From assembly GCA_016190625.1 (NCBI GenBank), contig JACPQF010000096.1, positions 1-37,842 of the forward strand: a stretch of 37,842 nt of DNA, written 5' to 3'. Numbering within the stretch: position 1 is the first letter of the stretch; each line of letters starts with the position of its first letter. This document shows positions 1-7,128 of the stretch, in pieces. A program made the position numbers and the translations under genes. The notes under the pieces are model-generated. The model saw only the letters and a list, made by a program, of their open reading frames with translations. It had not been told where the DNA came from and did not search any database. Origin of the DNA: Chloroflexota bacterium (GTDB taxonomy: Bacteria; Chloroflexota; Dehalococcoidia; JACPQF01).

Positions 1-1278
1 GAGCAGGTCGTCAATGGCCTTGGCTCCTCTGTGGAGCTTGCAGCGCCGGCTCCGGAGCCTAATCTGAGGGACATAGTCTTCGCCGGCGGTCTGGACGAAG
101 TGGAGGACTACTTCTACAAGAAAGGTTGGACGGATGGGATGCCGGTAATCCCGCCGACGATAGCCAGGGTCGAGAAGTTTCTCCAGTTTACCGATAGGTC
201 GCCCTCAGATGTTATCGGCGCTCTGCTTCCTGAGAAGCGGGAAGCGACGGTATGGAACGTAGCGGTAAACGGGGTGATGTCAGGATGCCGGCCGGAGTAT
301 ATGCCAGTTCTGCTCGCCATAGTCGAGGCTATCTCTGAGCCCGAATGGCGAATTCAGGATGCGGGGTCTACGCCGGGTTGGGAGCCTATTGTTATCGTGA
401 ACGGGCCAATCGCCAAGGACCTTGACTTCAACTACGAGACGAGCGCTATGCGAGTGGGCAGGAAGGCAAACACGAGCATAGGGCGATTTCTGCGGCTGTA
501 CATGCGAAACATCGCCGGGTTGCGAATAGCGGCGAGCAATGCGGACAAGGCCTCCCAGACGGACAAAGCGACCATAGCCTACACGTTCAACGTGGCGCTG
601 GCCGAAAACGAGGACGCTGCAGCCAAGATAGGCTGGAAACCGTTCAGCGTGGAGCGGGGCTTTGCTGCGGGGGAAAGCGTGGTGACGGTCCAAAGCGTGA
701 TGAGCATCAGTCCGCCCATCTACGTTGGCGGCGGAGCGCAGGAGATCGCCCAGAAGATTGTCGAAGATTGGGGCCAAGGGGATGTCAAGTATTGGGCGTT
801 CACCGGGATAATGTTTCGCCAATGGCATCCGCTCCTTGTGCTGAGTCCGTGCATCGCCGAGGTGTTCGCAAAGGAGGGATGGTCGAAGGACGACCTCAAG
901 CGATACCTCTGGCAGAACGCCAAAATGCCCGCCTGGTATGCAGAGAGAGGCGTACATCTCAGACCTCAGCCGGTCCCGCCTATTTCGTCGCTCAACCTCC
1001 GCGAGTTGGTGGAGGCGGGGGAGATACCGAAGCACTACGCTCTCTCTGACGACATGATGCGAATGGTGCCGGTGTTTTTCCGGGCGGAGACGATAGGCAT
1101 CGTGGTGGCGGGTGACGCTGGGCAAGATCAGTGCAAAGGGTACACAGAAAACCACAAGCAAGGTCCGCCGATAAGCAAGGCCATCAAGCTCCCAGCCCGC
1201 TGGCAGGAACTGCTGAGCGAGGCTGGAGATAAGCGGGCAAAGCGCCGGGACGAACGTGCTGATGTATCTAGCCGATGA
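1..1278 (+). CDS. UGSC-family-like protein, C-terminal part (5' end outside window)
   Basis: The reading frame is already open at base 1. The first possible start (GTG at 31) has no Shine-Dalgarno sequence, so the gene most likely begins outside the window. About 425 residues are visible. Near residue 45 the protein has YFYKKGWTDGMPVIPPT, followed by NGVMSGCRPEYMPVLLA and later GGGAQEIAQ. As I remember the family, this WTDG(L/M)PV(I/V)PPT region follows the UGSC (Cys/Sec-Gly-Ser-Cys) domain in UGSC-type proteins; that domain itself would lie upstream and is not seen here. The catalytic role is unknown to me. There is no signal peptide or membrane segment in the visible part. A radical SAM gene follows on the same strand after about 280 bp. 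Family placement is from memory of sequence patterns, so confidence in the name is moderate; that it is a real gene is near certain. Confidence 0.6.
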   Translation, partial: EQVVNGLGSSVELAAPAPEPNLRDIVFAGGLDEVEDYFYKKGWTDGMPVIPPTIARVEKFLQFTDRSPSDVIGALLPEKREATVWNVAVNGVMSGCRPEYMPVLLAIVEAISEPEWRIQDAGSTPGWEPIVIVNGPIAKDLDFNYETSAMRVGRKANTSIGRFLRLYMRNIAGLRIAASNADKASQTDKATIAYTFNVALAENEDAAAKIGWKPFSVERGFAAGESVVTVQSVMSISPPIYVGGGAQEIAQKIVEDWGQGDVKYWAFTGIMFRQWHPLLVLSPCIAEVFAKEGWSKDDLKRYLWQNAKMPAWYAERGVHLRPQPVPPISSLNLRELVEAGEIPKHYALSDDMMRMVPVFFRAETIGIVVAGDAGQDQCKGYTENHKQGPPISKAIKLPARWQELLSEAGDKRAKRRDERADVSSR

Positions 1279-1559
1279 TCTAGCACGAGCGTCAGGGGAT
1301 GCCGCCGGTGGGCAAATGTGTCGCTCAGGGGTAGCGAGATGCCTTCACCATGAAAAAAGGCGATTAAGCCTCGCGCGGCGCGAAACCAACGGGCGCGCTG
1401 TCGAAAGCACGGTTGCTGTCACCAAAAGGCGCCAGCGGAAAGGAAGGTAGCATGGAAGCGGAGTCGCCCTAGTTTTCCGGATGCAACGGTAAGCGTTCGG
1501 TGTGAGAACTGAGCCAGTTCATGGCATTCACCAAGGGAACAAGACAGGAGGAAAATGCA
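1279..1559. other. Intergenic region, no gene seen
   Basis: About 280 bp between the UGSC-like gene and the radical SAM gene. Only very short open frames are present. I see no convincing promoter pair, terminator or RNA structure, apart from the ribosome binding site AGGAGG at 1546-1551 that belongs to the next gene. Confidence 0.5.
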
Positions 1560-2951
1560 ATGGCCCGAATCGACGAATTGGAGAAGAGGTATCCCACCCT
1601 TCCCAGAGACGTGATCATCAAATGGGATGTGTTCAAGCACGGCGTGAGAGACAACAAGGACATAGACGAAGTAAGCTACTGGAGACCGGCCGGCCATGGA
1701 AGCTACTTGAGCTACGACGAGGACTACACGATCGAGCGCTTGAAGCAGGAGACGCCGTGGCGGTTCAAGGAAGGCTACATGCTCGTTCCCGACATGAACA
1801 TCTGGATGAAAAGCGGCCTGGGTTTCCCTCTCTACCGCAAGGAGAATAGCCCTTACACCATCAGAGTGACAGGAACAGAGGGAAAATTCGCCCTTTACGA
1901 TGGGGAGGAGAAGGTCAACGTCGATCTCTATCGTGGTCCCCAGACAAACTTCATGCCGGGGTTGAAGACAAGCAAGGGAACGCTAGCGCAAGAGCTCATA
2001 ATGCTTTGGCGCCGTTGCTACTGTATATTTCCGGTGCGGTTCTGCGAGTATTTCACCACCGGGGAAGAGTGCAAGTTCTGCAACTACAACCACACGCAGG
2101 AGGACGCTCGCCGATCTGGCCTCAGCCGGCATGTCACCATCAACGCGGATGAGACGGCGGAGGCTTTGAAGCTTTATGGCTCCCAGCTTAGACTGCTCGA
2201 AGGGCAAATTGAGAGCGGCGGCTTCGCCAAGAGCGAGACGGAGGCGAGCGTCAACGTCCGGTTTGTGGACAGGTTGAGCAACGCCCTGCCGTACCGAACG
2301 CACATGAAGTTGATAGGCGAAGCGATGCCGCGGAAGGAATTGCAGAGACTGAGGGATTCCGGTCTAGCAGGGATCAGGATGGCATTTGAAACCATCGACG
2401 AGCGATTATTTCCCATTATAAACCCAGGCAAGACCAAGCATATGTCGTACCAGGGGTGGCTGGAGGCAGTGCAGGATGCGGTAGAGATCTTTGGCGTCGG
2501 CAACGTGGCCGCCAAGACTATCGGGGGAGTGACGATGCAAGGGCCGGAGGGCTATCCGACCTGGCAAGAAGCCCGTGATTCCCACGTCGAAGGGGATAGG
2601 TGGATGATCAGCCACGGCGTGTACCCCTGCATGGACTCCCTGCGGTGGGCACCGGGTTCTCCCTACTCGCGAGACCCAGGCAATCGAGACAAGTATCCCC
2701 CTTCGGAGTTCTTCCTCGACTGCATCGCGGCCCACGACAAGGCCATGGAGGAATATGGCTTCTACGAGAAACTGAACAAGTTCCTCTACTGCGGCCTTGA
2801 CTGTCAAATCCGCCCGTACGTTGGAGAAGTGGGGATAATCAAGCGGGCGGGGGATTTCGGGACTTGGATGGGTGAGGTGGTTCCCTACGAGCAAAACTGG
2901 ATGGCGCAGTTTCTCGACTCGATAAAACAAAAAGAGATGGCAAAGGTCTAG
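1560..2951 (+). CDS. Radical SAM protein with C-x8-C-x2-C cluster motif
   Basis: A 463-residue protein. The start is ATG at 1560, because AGGAGG at 1546-1551 lies 8 bases upstream; the in-frame ATG at 1521 has no such site. The key feature is CEYFTTGEECKFCN: Cys162, Cys171 and Cys174 give C-x8-C-x2-C instead of the canonical C-x3-C-x2-C that holds the [4Fe-4S] cluster of radical SAM enzymes. Two more cysteines (153, 155) lie just before. Further on, GLAGIRMAFETIDERLFPIINPGKTK resembles the later strands of a radical SAM barrel. A roughly 150-residue N-terminal region precedes the cluster and is not recognised. No membrane segment is seen, so it is probably cytosolic. The substrate is unknown; the neighbouring UGSC-like gene may belong to the same pathway. 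A family with a diverged cluster spacing is the best reading. Confidence 0.72.
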   Translation: MARIDELEKRYPTLPRDVIIKWDVFKHGVRDNKDIDEVSYWRPAGHGSYLSYDEDYTIERLKQETPWRFKEGYMLVPDMNIWMKSGLGFPLYRKENSPYTIRVTGTEGKFALYDGEEKVNVDLYRGPQTNFMPGLKTSKGTLAQELIMLWRRCYCIFPVRFCEYFTTGEECKFCNYNHTQEDARRSGLSRHVTINADETAEALKLYGSQLRLLEGQIESGGFAKSETEASVNVRFVDRLSNALPYRTHMKLIGEAMPRKELQRLRDSGLAGIRMAFETIDERLFPIINPGKTKHMSYQGWLEAVQDAVEIFGVGNVAAKTIGGVTMQGPEGYPTWQEARDSHVEGDRWMISHGVYPCMDSLRWAPGSPYSRDPGNRDKYPPSEFFLDCIAAHDKAMEEYGFYEKLNKFLYCGLDCQIRPYVGEVGIIKRAGDFGTWMGEVVPYEQNWMAQFLDSIKQKEMAKV

Positions 2952-2959
2952 CACATGGA

Positions 2960-3034
2960 ATTGGGCTTTCCTCTCCTATTACTGGTGCAATACGCATTAG
3001 GACTAGCAAGCGCATGCAATGAGGAAAGCCCAAT
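2960..3034. repeat. Perfect 14-bp inverted repeat downstream of the radical SAM gene
   Basis: ATTGGGCTTTCCTC at 2960-2973 is repeated as its exact reverse complement at 3021-3034, with 47 bases between. The element starts 8 bases after the radical SAM stop codon. It could form a long hairpin in the mRNA or be a small palindromic insertion. No other copy was noticed in this window. Confidence 0.7.
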
Positions 3035-3044
3035 GTACATTCTG

Positions 3045-3066
3045 CAGTCCTTCCGTAGAAGGACTG
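3045..3066 (+). terminator. Hairpin, possible terminator
   Basis: CAGTCCTTC (3045-3053) and GAAGGACTG (3058-3066) form a perfect 9-bp stem with a CGTA loop. It lies between the radical SAM gene and the gcvH promoter. The following sequence is not strongly T-rich, so intrinsic termination is only possible. Confidence 0.4.
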
Positions 3067-3188
3067 TTGGACTTCAGCCAGTTCTTCACTCTTGACGAAT
3101 CACGCCGCTTGGGGAGCCAAAGGCAGCAAAGAGGCTAGTTCTAAGAGGGGGATTCCTCATTAGGAACATGCTCTATGCCGGGTAGCCT

Positions 3189-3218
3189 TTGACAGCAGCC
3201 AGCCTCATTTGTTATACT
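3189..3218 (+). promoter_or_regulatory. Sigma70-type promoter of gcvH-lipM
   Basis: TTGACA at 3189-3194 and TATACT at 3213-3218 with an 18-bp spacer. The predicted transcript start near 3225 lies after the upstream TTG at 3223, which supports TTG at 3247 as the gcvH start. Confidence 0.75.
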
Positions 3219-3246
3219 GGTCTTGCTCAGCAAGGAGGAAAACAAG

Positions 3247-3630
3247 TTGTCCAAGGTTCCCCAAGATCTAAGGTATACGAAAGGTCATACCTGGGTAAAG
3301 GCGGATGGCGATGTGGCAACCGTTGGCATCACCGATTTTGCCCAGGACAGGCTCGGCTCGATTCTGTTGTTCGAGCTGGGTGGCGAGGGGTCGGCGACGA
3401 CGCAGGGACAGCCGCTCGGCACGGTCGAGTCCGACAAGGCCACCTCGGAGGTCATGGCCCCGGTCAGCGGCGAGGTCAGCGAAGTGAACGAGGAAACCGC
3501 CAACGCTCCCGAGCTGGCTAACGACGATCCCTATGGTGATGGATGGCTCGTCAAAGTGCGCATGAGCGATCCCAAAGAGCTCGACAACCTCATGGACGCC
3601 GAGGAGTTCGAGAGGTATATTTCGAGCTGA
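3247..3630 (+). CDS. gcvH: Glycine cleavage system H protein
   Basis: A 127-residue lipoyl carrier protein. It shuttles the aminomethyl group between the P, T and L proteins of the glycine cleavage system and, in organisms with LipM/LipL-type routes, is the entry point for lipoate synthesis. The lipoylation motif TVESDKATSEV is present, with Lys64 as the attachment site, and the fold signature KGHTWVKADGDVATVGIT is at the N-terminus. The start is TTG at 3247, with AAGGAGG at 3232-3238 eight bases upstream; the in-frame TTG at 3223 falls at the predicted transcription start. The stop codon is one base before the lipM-like gene, so the two are an operon. No gcvP, gcvT or lpd gene is in the window, so a mainly lipoate-relay role is possible. 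Confidence 0.95.
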   Translation: MSKVPQDLRYTKGHTWVKADGDVATVGITDFAQDRLGSILLFELGGEGSATTQGQPLGTVESDKATSEVMAPVSGEVSEVNEETANAPELANDDPYGDGWLVKVRMSDPKELDNLMDAEEFERYISS

Positions 3631-3631
3631 G

Positions 3632-4447
3632 ATGGATACCTGGCGCCTTCTCGACACTGGCAGGGCGACGGGCGCCCTCAATATGGCCATCGACGAGGCC
3701 GTGGCGACCCTGCACGGCCGGGGCGACTCCCCGCCGACGATTCGGTTCTATGGCTGGAATCCGGCCTGCCTATCGCTAGGTTATTTTCAGCCGGTAGAGC
3801 GAGAGGTCGAGGCTGACGCTTGCCGGGCGGCGGGAATCGATCTGGTCAGGCGCCCGACCGGCGGCAGAGCCGTGCTCCATGACGACGAGCTGACCTATAG
3901 CCTAGTCGCTCTGGAGGGCGAGCCGCGAGTCGGTGGTGGGGTTACCGAGTCCTATCGAAAGATCAGCGCGGGAATCGTCGCCGGGTTGGCTCGCCTCTCC
4001 GTCGCCGCCGATATGGCCCCCAGTCGGGCCAGCCAGCGCGATCATTTTCATTCCGCCGCCTGCTTCGACTCTGCTTCCAGCTATGAAGTCACCGTCGGCG
4101 GGAGGAAACTGGTCGGCAGCGCTCAAGTGCGACGGGGCGGCGTGGTTCTCCAACACGGCTGCCTTCTCCTTACCTTCGACAGCGCTAAGCTGCTCGACCT
4201 TCTGAAACTAACCGAGGCTGGTCGCTCGGTCCTGAAGAATGAGCTGGACGAAAAAGTGTCCGACTTGGCGTCGATCGTCGGCCGGCGCGTGGAGTTCGCC
4301 GAGGTTGCCGACGCGCTCCGCAGCGGCTTCGAGGACGCTTTCGACGTTCATCTGGCTCTCGGCTCGCTCACGGCAGAGGAGGAGGAGTTGTCCCGCCGGC
4401 TTCTCGCCGAGAAATACGCCAGCGCCGAGTGGAACTTCAGGCGGTAA
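3632..4447 (+). CDS. lipM: Octanoyltransferase LipM-type (biotin/lipoate ligase fold)
   Basis: A 271-residue member of the biotin/lipoate protein ligase family. RRPTGGRAVLHDDELTYS (residues 73-90) is the lipoyl/octanoyl binding loop. ACFDSASSYEVTVGGRKLVG follows, with Cys144 where Bacillus LipM has its catalytic cysteine and Lys159 in the GRKLVGSAQ motif. LipM moves octanoate from acyl carrier protein to GcvH; the cysteine and the gene lying one base after gcvH favour this over an ATP-using lipoate ligase (LplA). Length fits the family (Bacillus LipM is about 278). The final 22 codons were copied in the tandem duplication that follows. LplA activity cannot be excluded from sequence alone. Confidence 0.85.
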   Translation: MDTWRLLDTGRATGALNMAIDEAVATLHGRGDSPPTIRFYGWNPACLSLGYFQPVEREVEADACRAAGIDLVRRPTGGRAVLHDDELTYSLVALEGEPRVGGGVTESYRKISAGIVAGLARLSVAADMAPSRASQRDHFHSAACFDSASSYEVTVGGRKLVGSAQVRRGGVVLQHGCLLLTFDSAKLLDLLKLTEAGRSVLKNELDEKVSDLASIVGRRVEFAEVADALRSGFEDAFDVHLALGSLTAEEEELSRRLLAEKYASAEWNFRR

Positions 4448-4459
4448 GGGCTTTCTCTA

Positions 4460-4488
4460 TTGACAGCTTTCGCCCAATGCGTTATAAA
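4460..4488 (+). promoter_or_regulatory. Sigma70-type promoter, copy 1
   Basis: TTGACA at 4460-4465 and TATAAA at 4483-4488 with a 17-bp spacer, starting 13 bases after the lipM stop. It is a near-consensus promoter that drives the first small membrane protein gene. Confidence 0.85.
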
Positions 4489-4530
4489 GCAATTGGCAAA
4501 GGCAGTTAGTGCGAGATGAAAGGAGCAGAC

Positions 4531-4812
4531 ATGGACCTGGGCAGCATCCTGTTTATGGTGGCTCTTGCCTACGGTCTCGGCGTCCTCTGGTACGACCTCT
4601 TGCCGATAAGTGTGTCGTCCAAGGTCTGGCGATTGGCGGCTTATCCATTTCTTGGCATCTTCGCGGCCGAAGCGCTTCTCGCTCCCTCGTTTAAGACATG
4701 GGACTGGTCATTTGGGGGCATACATCTAGTCACCGTGCTGGTCGGCTCCCTTGTGGCAGTCGTGGTGGACTGGGCCATCCAGCAGGTGCGGCATCCTGCT
4801 GCGGAGTCCTAG
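4531..4812 (+). CDS. Small three-helix membrane protein, copy 1
   Basis: A 93-residue hydrophobic protein, not recognised as a named family. Three membrane segments are visible: roughly residues 4-24 (ILFMVALAYGLGVLWYDLL), 33-56 (LAAYPFLGIFAAEALLA) and 65-86 (HLVTVLVGSLVAVVVDWA). The start is ATG at 4531, with AAGGAG at 4520-4525; this matches the second copy, which lacks the upstream ATG at 4516. It has its own strong promoter and terminator, so it is a single-gene unit. It differs from copy 2 (5119-5421) at only a few residues and in the C-terminal tail, which is shorter here. Function unknown; strong promoters and retention of two copies suggest a dosage benefit. Confidence 0.85.
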   Translation: MDLGSILFMVALAYGLGVLWYDLLPISVSSKVWRLAAYPFLGIFAAEALLAPSFKTWDWSFGGIHLVTVLVGSLVAVVVDWAIQQVRHPAAES

Positions 4813-4881
4813 CCCCAACCGAGCGCATCCTAGTACTAGTCGATTGGTTTGGCCTGCCTTTGCCCCTTTGCCCTCATCAGA

Positions 4882-4920
4882 CGGGACGCTCGACCAAGGC
4901 GTCCCGCCTGTTTCGTTTCC
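4882..4920 (+). terminator. Rho-independent-type terminator, copy 1
   Basis: CGGGACGC (4882-4889) pairs with GCGTCCCG (4899-4906), an 8-bp GC-rich stem, followed by CTGTTTCGTTT. It lies 70 bases after the stop of the first small membrane protein gene. Confidence 0.7.
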
Positions 4921-5046
4921 ACCCGATACCGAAGCTTGAGGATCAGGGGCAAGCTCCGTTGTCATGAGTAGGAATTGGCCCGCCTGCTTCTCGCCGAGAA
5001 GTACACCAGCGCTGAGTGGAACTTTAGGCGGTAACCGCTTTCTCTA

Positions 5047-5075
5047 TTGACAGCTTGCGCCCAATGCGTTATAAA
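5047..5075 (+). promoter_or_regulatory. Sigma70-type promoter, copy 2
   Basis: TTGACA at 5047-5052 and TATAAA at 5070-5075 with a 17-bp spacer. Both hexamers are identical to copy 1, which suggests that the promoter is under selection. Confidence 0.85.
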
Positions 5076-5118
5076 GCAATCGGCAAAGGCAGTTGGTGCG
5101 AGCTAGAAAGGAGAAGAC

Positions 5119-5421
5119 ATGGACCTGGGCAGCATCCTGTTTATCGTGGCACTTGCCTACGGTCTCGGCGTCCTCTGGTACGACCTCTTGCCGGTAAGTG
5201 TGTCGTCTAAGGTTTGGCGGTTGGCGGCCTATCCATTCCTTGGCATCTTCGCGGCCGAAGCTCTTCTCGCTCCCTCGTTTAAGACATGGGACTGGTCATT
5301 CGGGGGCATACACCTGGTCACCGTGCTCATCGGTTCCCTTGTGGCAGTCGTCGTGGACTGGGCGATCCAGCAGGTGCGTCATCCTGCTATGGCGCCGCAG
5401 CCCCAACGGAGCGTAGCTTAA
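5119..5421 (+). CDS. Small three-helix membrane protein, copy 2
   Basis: A 100-residue paralogue of the protein at 4531-4812, about 95 percent identical over the first 88 residues, with the same three predicted membrane segments. The start ATG at 5119 is preceded by AAAGGAG. The C-terminal tail differs (MAPQPQRSVA) because the reading frame runs past the position where copy 1 stops. The gene sits between its own promoter and terminator. Family and function are not recognised. Confidence 0.85.
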   Translation: MDLGSILFIVALAYGLGVLWYDLLPVSVSSKVWRLAAYPFLGIFAAEALLAPSFKTWDWSFGGIHLVTVLIGSLVAVVVDWAIQQVRHPAMAPQPQRSVA

Positions 5422-5460
5422 CCCCAGTCGACTGGTTTAGTCTGCCTTTGCCCCAATGAG

Positions 5461-5500
5461 GCGGGACGCCCTGATCGAGCGTCCCGCCTGTTTCGTCTCC
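5461..5500 (+). terminator. Rho-independent-type terminator, copy 2
   Basis: GCGGGACGC (5461-5469) pairs with GCGTCCCGC (5479-5487), a 9-bp stem, followed by CTGTTTCGTCT. The stem is longer than in copy 1 while the loop sequence differs, so pairing has been kept. Confidence 0.75.
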
Positions 5501-5633
5501 ATGAAACCGCGGATGAGTGCGCCCAACCAAGGCCAATCTCATGAGACTAGAGGTTGTAAGTCTTGCGTGGATGTGCATCTATGTGCCAGAATGATACCAC
5601 TGGAGAGGGTTGTCACGACATGAGGGAGGAGCT

Positions 5634-5965
5634 ATGGCGATCGCGAAAGAATGGTTTACGGTTGACGAAGCTGCGGAGTATCTTTGCGTTTCCAAGAGAA
5701 CCATCTACAAGTTGACGCAATTGGGCCGATTGCCTGCCTTTCGCCTGTGTCCGACGCGCCATCCCGTTTTCGCAAAGAGGATCTGGACAAGGTGCCGCGA
5801 TCGAGCGAGGATGTCGAGGACGCGCCAGCCGAGATACATTCTGTTCTCAGCAGGCGGATTCACGCCCCATCTAAGGGAGCGGGCGTGCCAACAAGCCGTC
5901 CTACTGGTCGGACCCGGGGAACTGTTCCCGGAGATAGCCGTTGGGGAGCCTCATTTCCTCCGTAG
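5634..5965 (+). pseudogene. Excisionase-type HTH protein, single-base frameshift
   Basis: The start is ATG at 5634, preceded by AGGGAGGAG. The first 41 codons encode EWFTVDEAAEYLCVSKRTIY, a MerR-like helix-turn-helix of the excisionase family (DNA-binding subunit type). The expected continuation SRFRKEDLDKVP is not in this frame; it lies in the +2 frame from 5759 and runs to a stop at 5963-5965. One added base near 5757-5760 (the sequence reads ACGCGCCATCC) restores a protein of about 110 residues. In the unshifted frame translation runs on to 6083 with low-complexity sequence. Either the gene is broken or one C was lost from a C run in sequencing. If intact, it would be a small DNA-binding protein; no integrase or phage gene is nearby. 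Confidence 0.6.
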
Positions 5966-6012
5966 CGGCCGGCCGTCCGTGGCGGCCACGGGACAGGCAC
6001 GGCAGGGCGCGG

Positions 6013-7125
6013 TCAGAACTCCAGGCGTTTGTGGCGAAGGACAATGCTCTGGACGATGCCCAATGATAGGAGAATCGTCATGAGGGAACTGCCTCCCTGA
6101 CTGATGAAGGGGAGAGGGATGCCGGTGACGGGCAGCAGCCGCGTGTTCACGCCGACGTTGACGAACACCTGAAACAGAAGCTGGACGGTTACCCCCACGG
6201 CCAGAAGACGGCCGAAGGTGTCCTGCGATCGGGTCGCCGCTCGCAGGCAGCGGAACAGGAGGACGATGAAGAGAAAGAAGAGAACCAGCGCCCCGACGAA
6301 GCCGAGCTCCTCTCCCACCACGCTGAACACGAAGTCGGTGCTTTGAACCATGAGGAAGTGGAGCTGACTTTGGGTCCCCTGAGCGAAGCCCTTGCCTAGC
6401 AGCCCACCCGAGCCGACGCTAATCTCCGATTGCTGGACGTTGTAGCCCGCCCCCAACGGGTCGCTGGCCGGATCGAGAAAAGTGGCCAGCCGCTGACGCA
6501 TGTAACCGTGGAGTATCTTCTCGTAGACAAACGGGATAGAGGCAACCGCCGCCGCGCCTAGGCCGGCGAAGAAGGTGATGCGCATGCCGGACATGAGGGC
6601 CATGCCAAGCCAGATGCAGGCGAAGATGATGATGGTGCCAAGGTCGGGCTGGAGGTAGACCAGAACGACGGGAACGGCGACGATGGCAAAGGACCCGACG
6701 AGCGTCGACAGCTTTTTCACCTTGTCCTGTCGCGCTGCAATGAAGGCCGCCAAGGCGATAGTGAGAACCAGCTTGGCCAGCTCCGAGGGCTGGATCGGGA
6801 AGGGACCAAGGTCAACCCAGCGGCGGGAACCATGCGTCGCCGTGCCGATGGCGATGACGACGACCAAAAAGATCATGGTGAAGACATACAGGAACGGCGC
6901 CAGATGGCGAAAGACGCGGTAGTCCATGTAGACGGCGAGAGCCATGAAGACCAGACCCGTCGCAGCGTACAGCCCCTGTCTGACCGTGGGATGGCTCAGA
7001 TAGGGAGTGCCGGCGGGAACAGTGGTCAACGACGTGGAGTAGCTCATGGCCAGGCCAAAGGCGATGAGCAGAAGCGTCGTCAGCAGGAGGATGAAGTCGA
7101 AATTACGCCAGATCTGTGGCCGCAT
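6013..7125 (-). CDS. rodA: Rod shape-determining protein RodA (SEDS glycosyltransferase)
   Basis: A 370-residue polytopic membrane protein of the SEDS family, which polymerises lipid II glycan strands for side-wall elongation together with PBP2. Family signatures are visible: QPSELAKL near residue 120, FLDPASDPLGAGYNVQQSE and VGEELGFVGA in the middle, and PLPFISQGGSSL near the C-terminus. About ten hydrophobic segments are seen. The start ATG is 3 bases after the mrdA stop, so it is the last gene of the mreBCD-mrdA-rodA operon. The presence of mreC, mreD and mrdA next door makes RodA much more likely than FtsW. Confidence 0.95.
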   Translation of the reverse strand: MRPQIWRNFDFILLLTTLLLIAFGLAMSYSTSLTTVPAGTPYLSHPTVRQGLYAATGLVFMALAVYMDYRVFRHLAPFLYVFTMIFLVVVIAIGTATHGSRRWVDLGPFPIQPSELAKLVLTIALAAFIAARQDKVKKLSTLVGSFAIVAVPVVLVYLQPDLGTIIIFACIWLGMALMSGMRITFFAGLGAAAVASIPFVYEKILHGYMRQRLATFLDPASDPLGAGYNVQQSEISVGSGGLLGKGFAQGTQSQLHFLMVQSTDFVFSVVGEELGFVGALVLFFLFIVLLFRCLRAATRSQDTFGRLLAVGVTVQLLFQVFVNVGVNTRLLPVTGIPLPFISQGGSSLMTILLSLGIVQSIVLRHKRLEF

Positions 7126-7128
7126 ACC

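Larger units (their letters stand above)
4377..5500 (+). repeat. Tandem duplication, two units of about 587 bp
   Basis: Unit 1 (about 4377-4920) and unit 2 (about 4964-5500) are in direct orientation. Each carries the last codons of the lipM-like gene including its stop, a TTGACA-17-TATAAA promoter, a small membrane protein gene and a terminator hairpin. The offset is exactly 587 bases from the lipM tail through the promoter, with small indels later. Many changes are synonymous (for example KYASAEWNFRR versus KYTSAEWNFRR in the lipM tail), so the duplication is not very recent and both gene copies seem to be maintained. Confidence 0.9.

Noticed and set aside
280-1161. A 293-residue open frame on the minus strand
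   Set aside because: Antisense to the UGSC-like gene, with low-complexity His/Arg-rich composition and no recognisable motif.
3223-3246. Upstream TTG as the start of gcvH
   Set aside because: It falls at the predicted transcription start and would translate the ribosome binding site of the downstream TTG.
5684-5965. An independent 93-residue gene starting at ATG 5684
   Set aside because: Its first part is the helix-turn-helix coding region read out of frame; only the part after 5759 fits the family, as a continuation of the frame from 5634.
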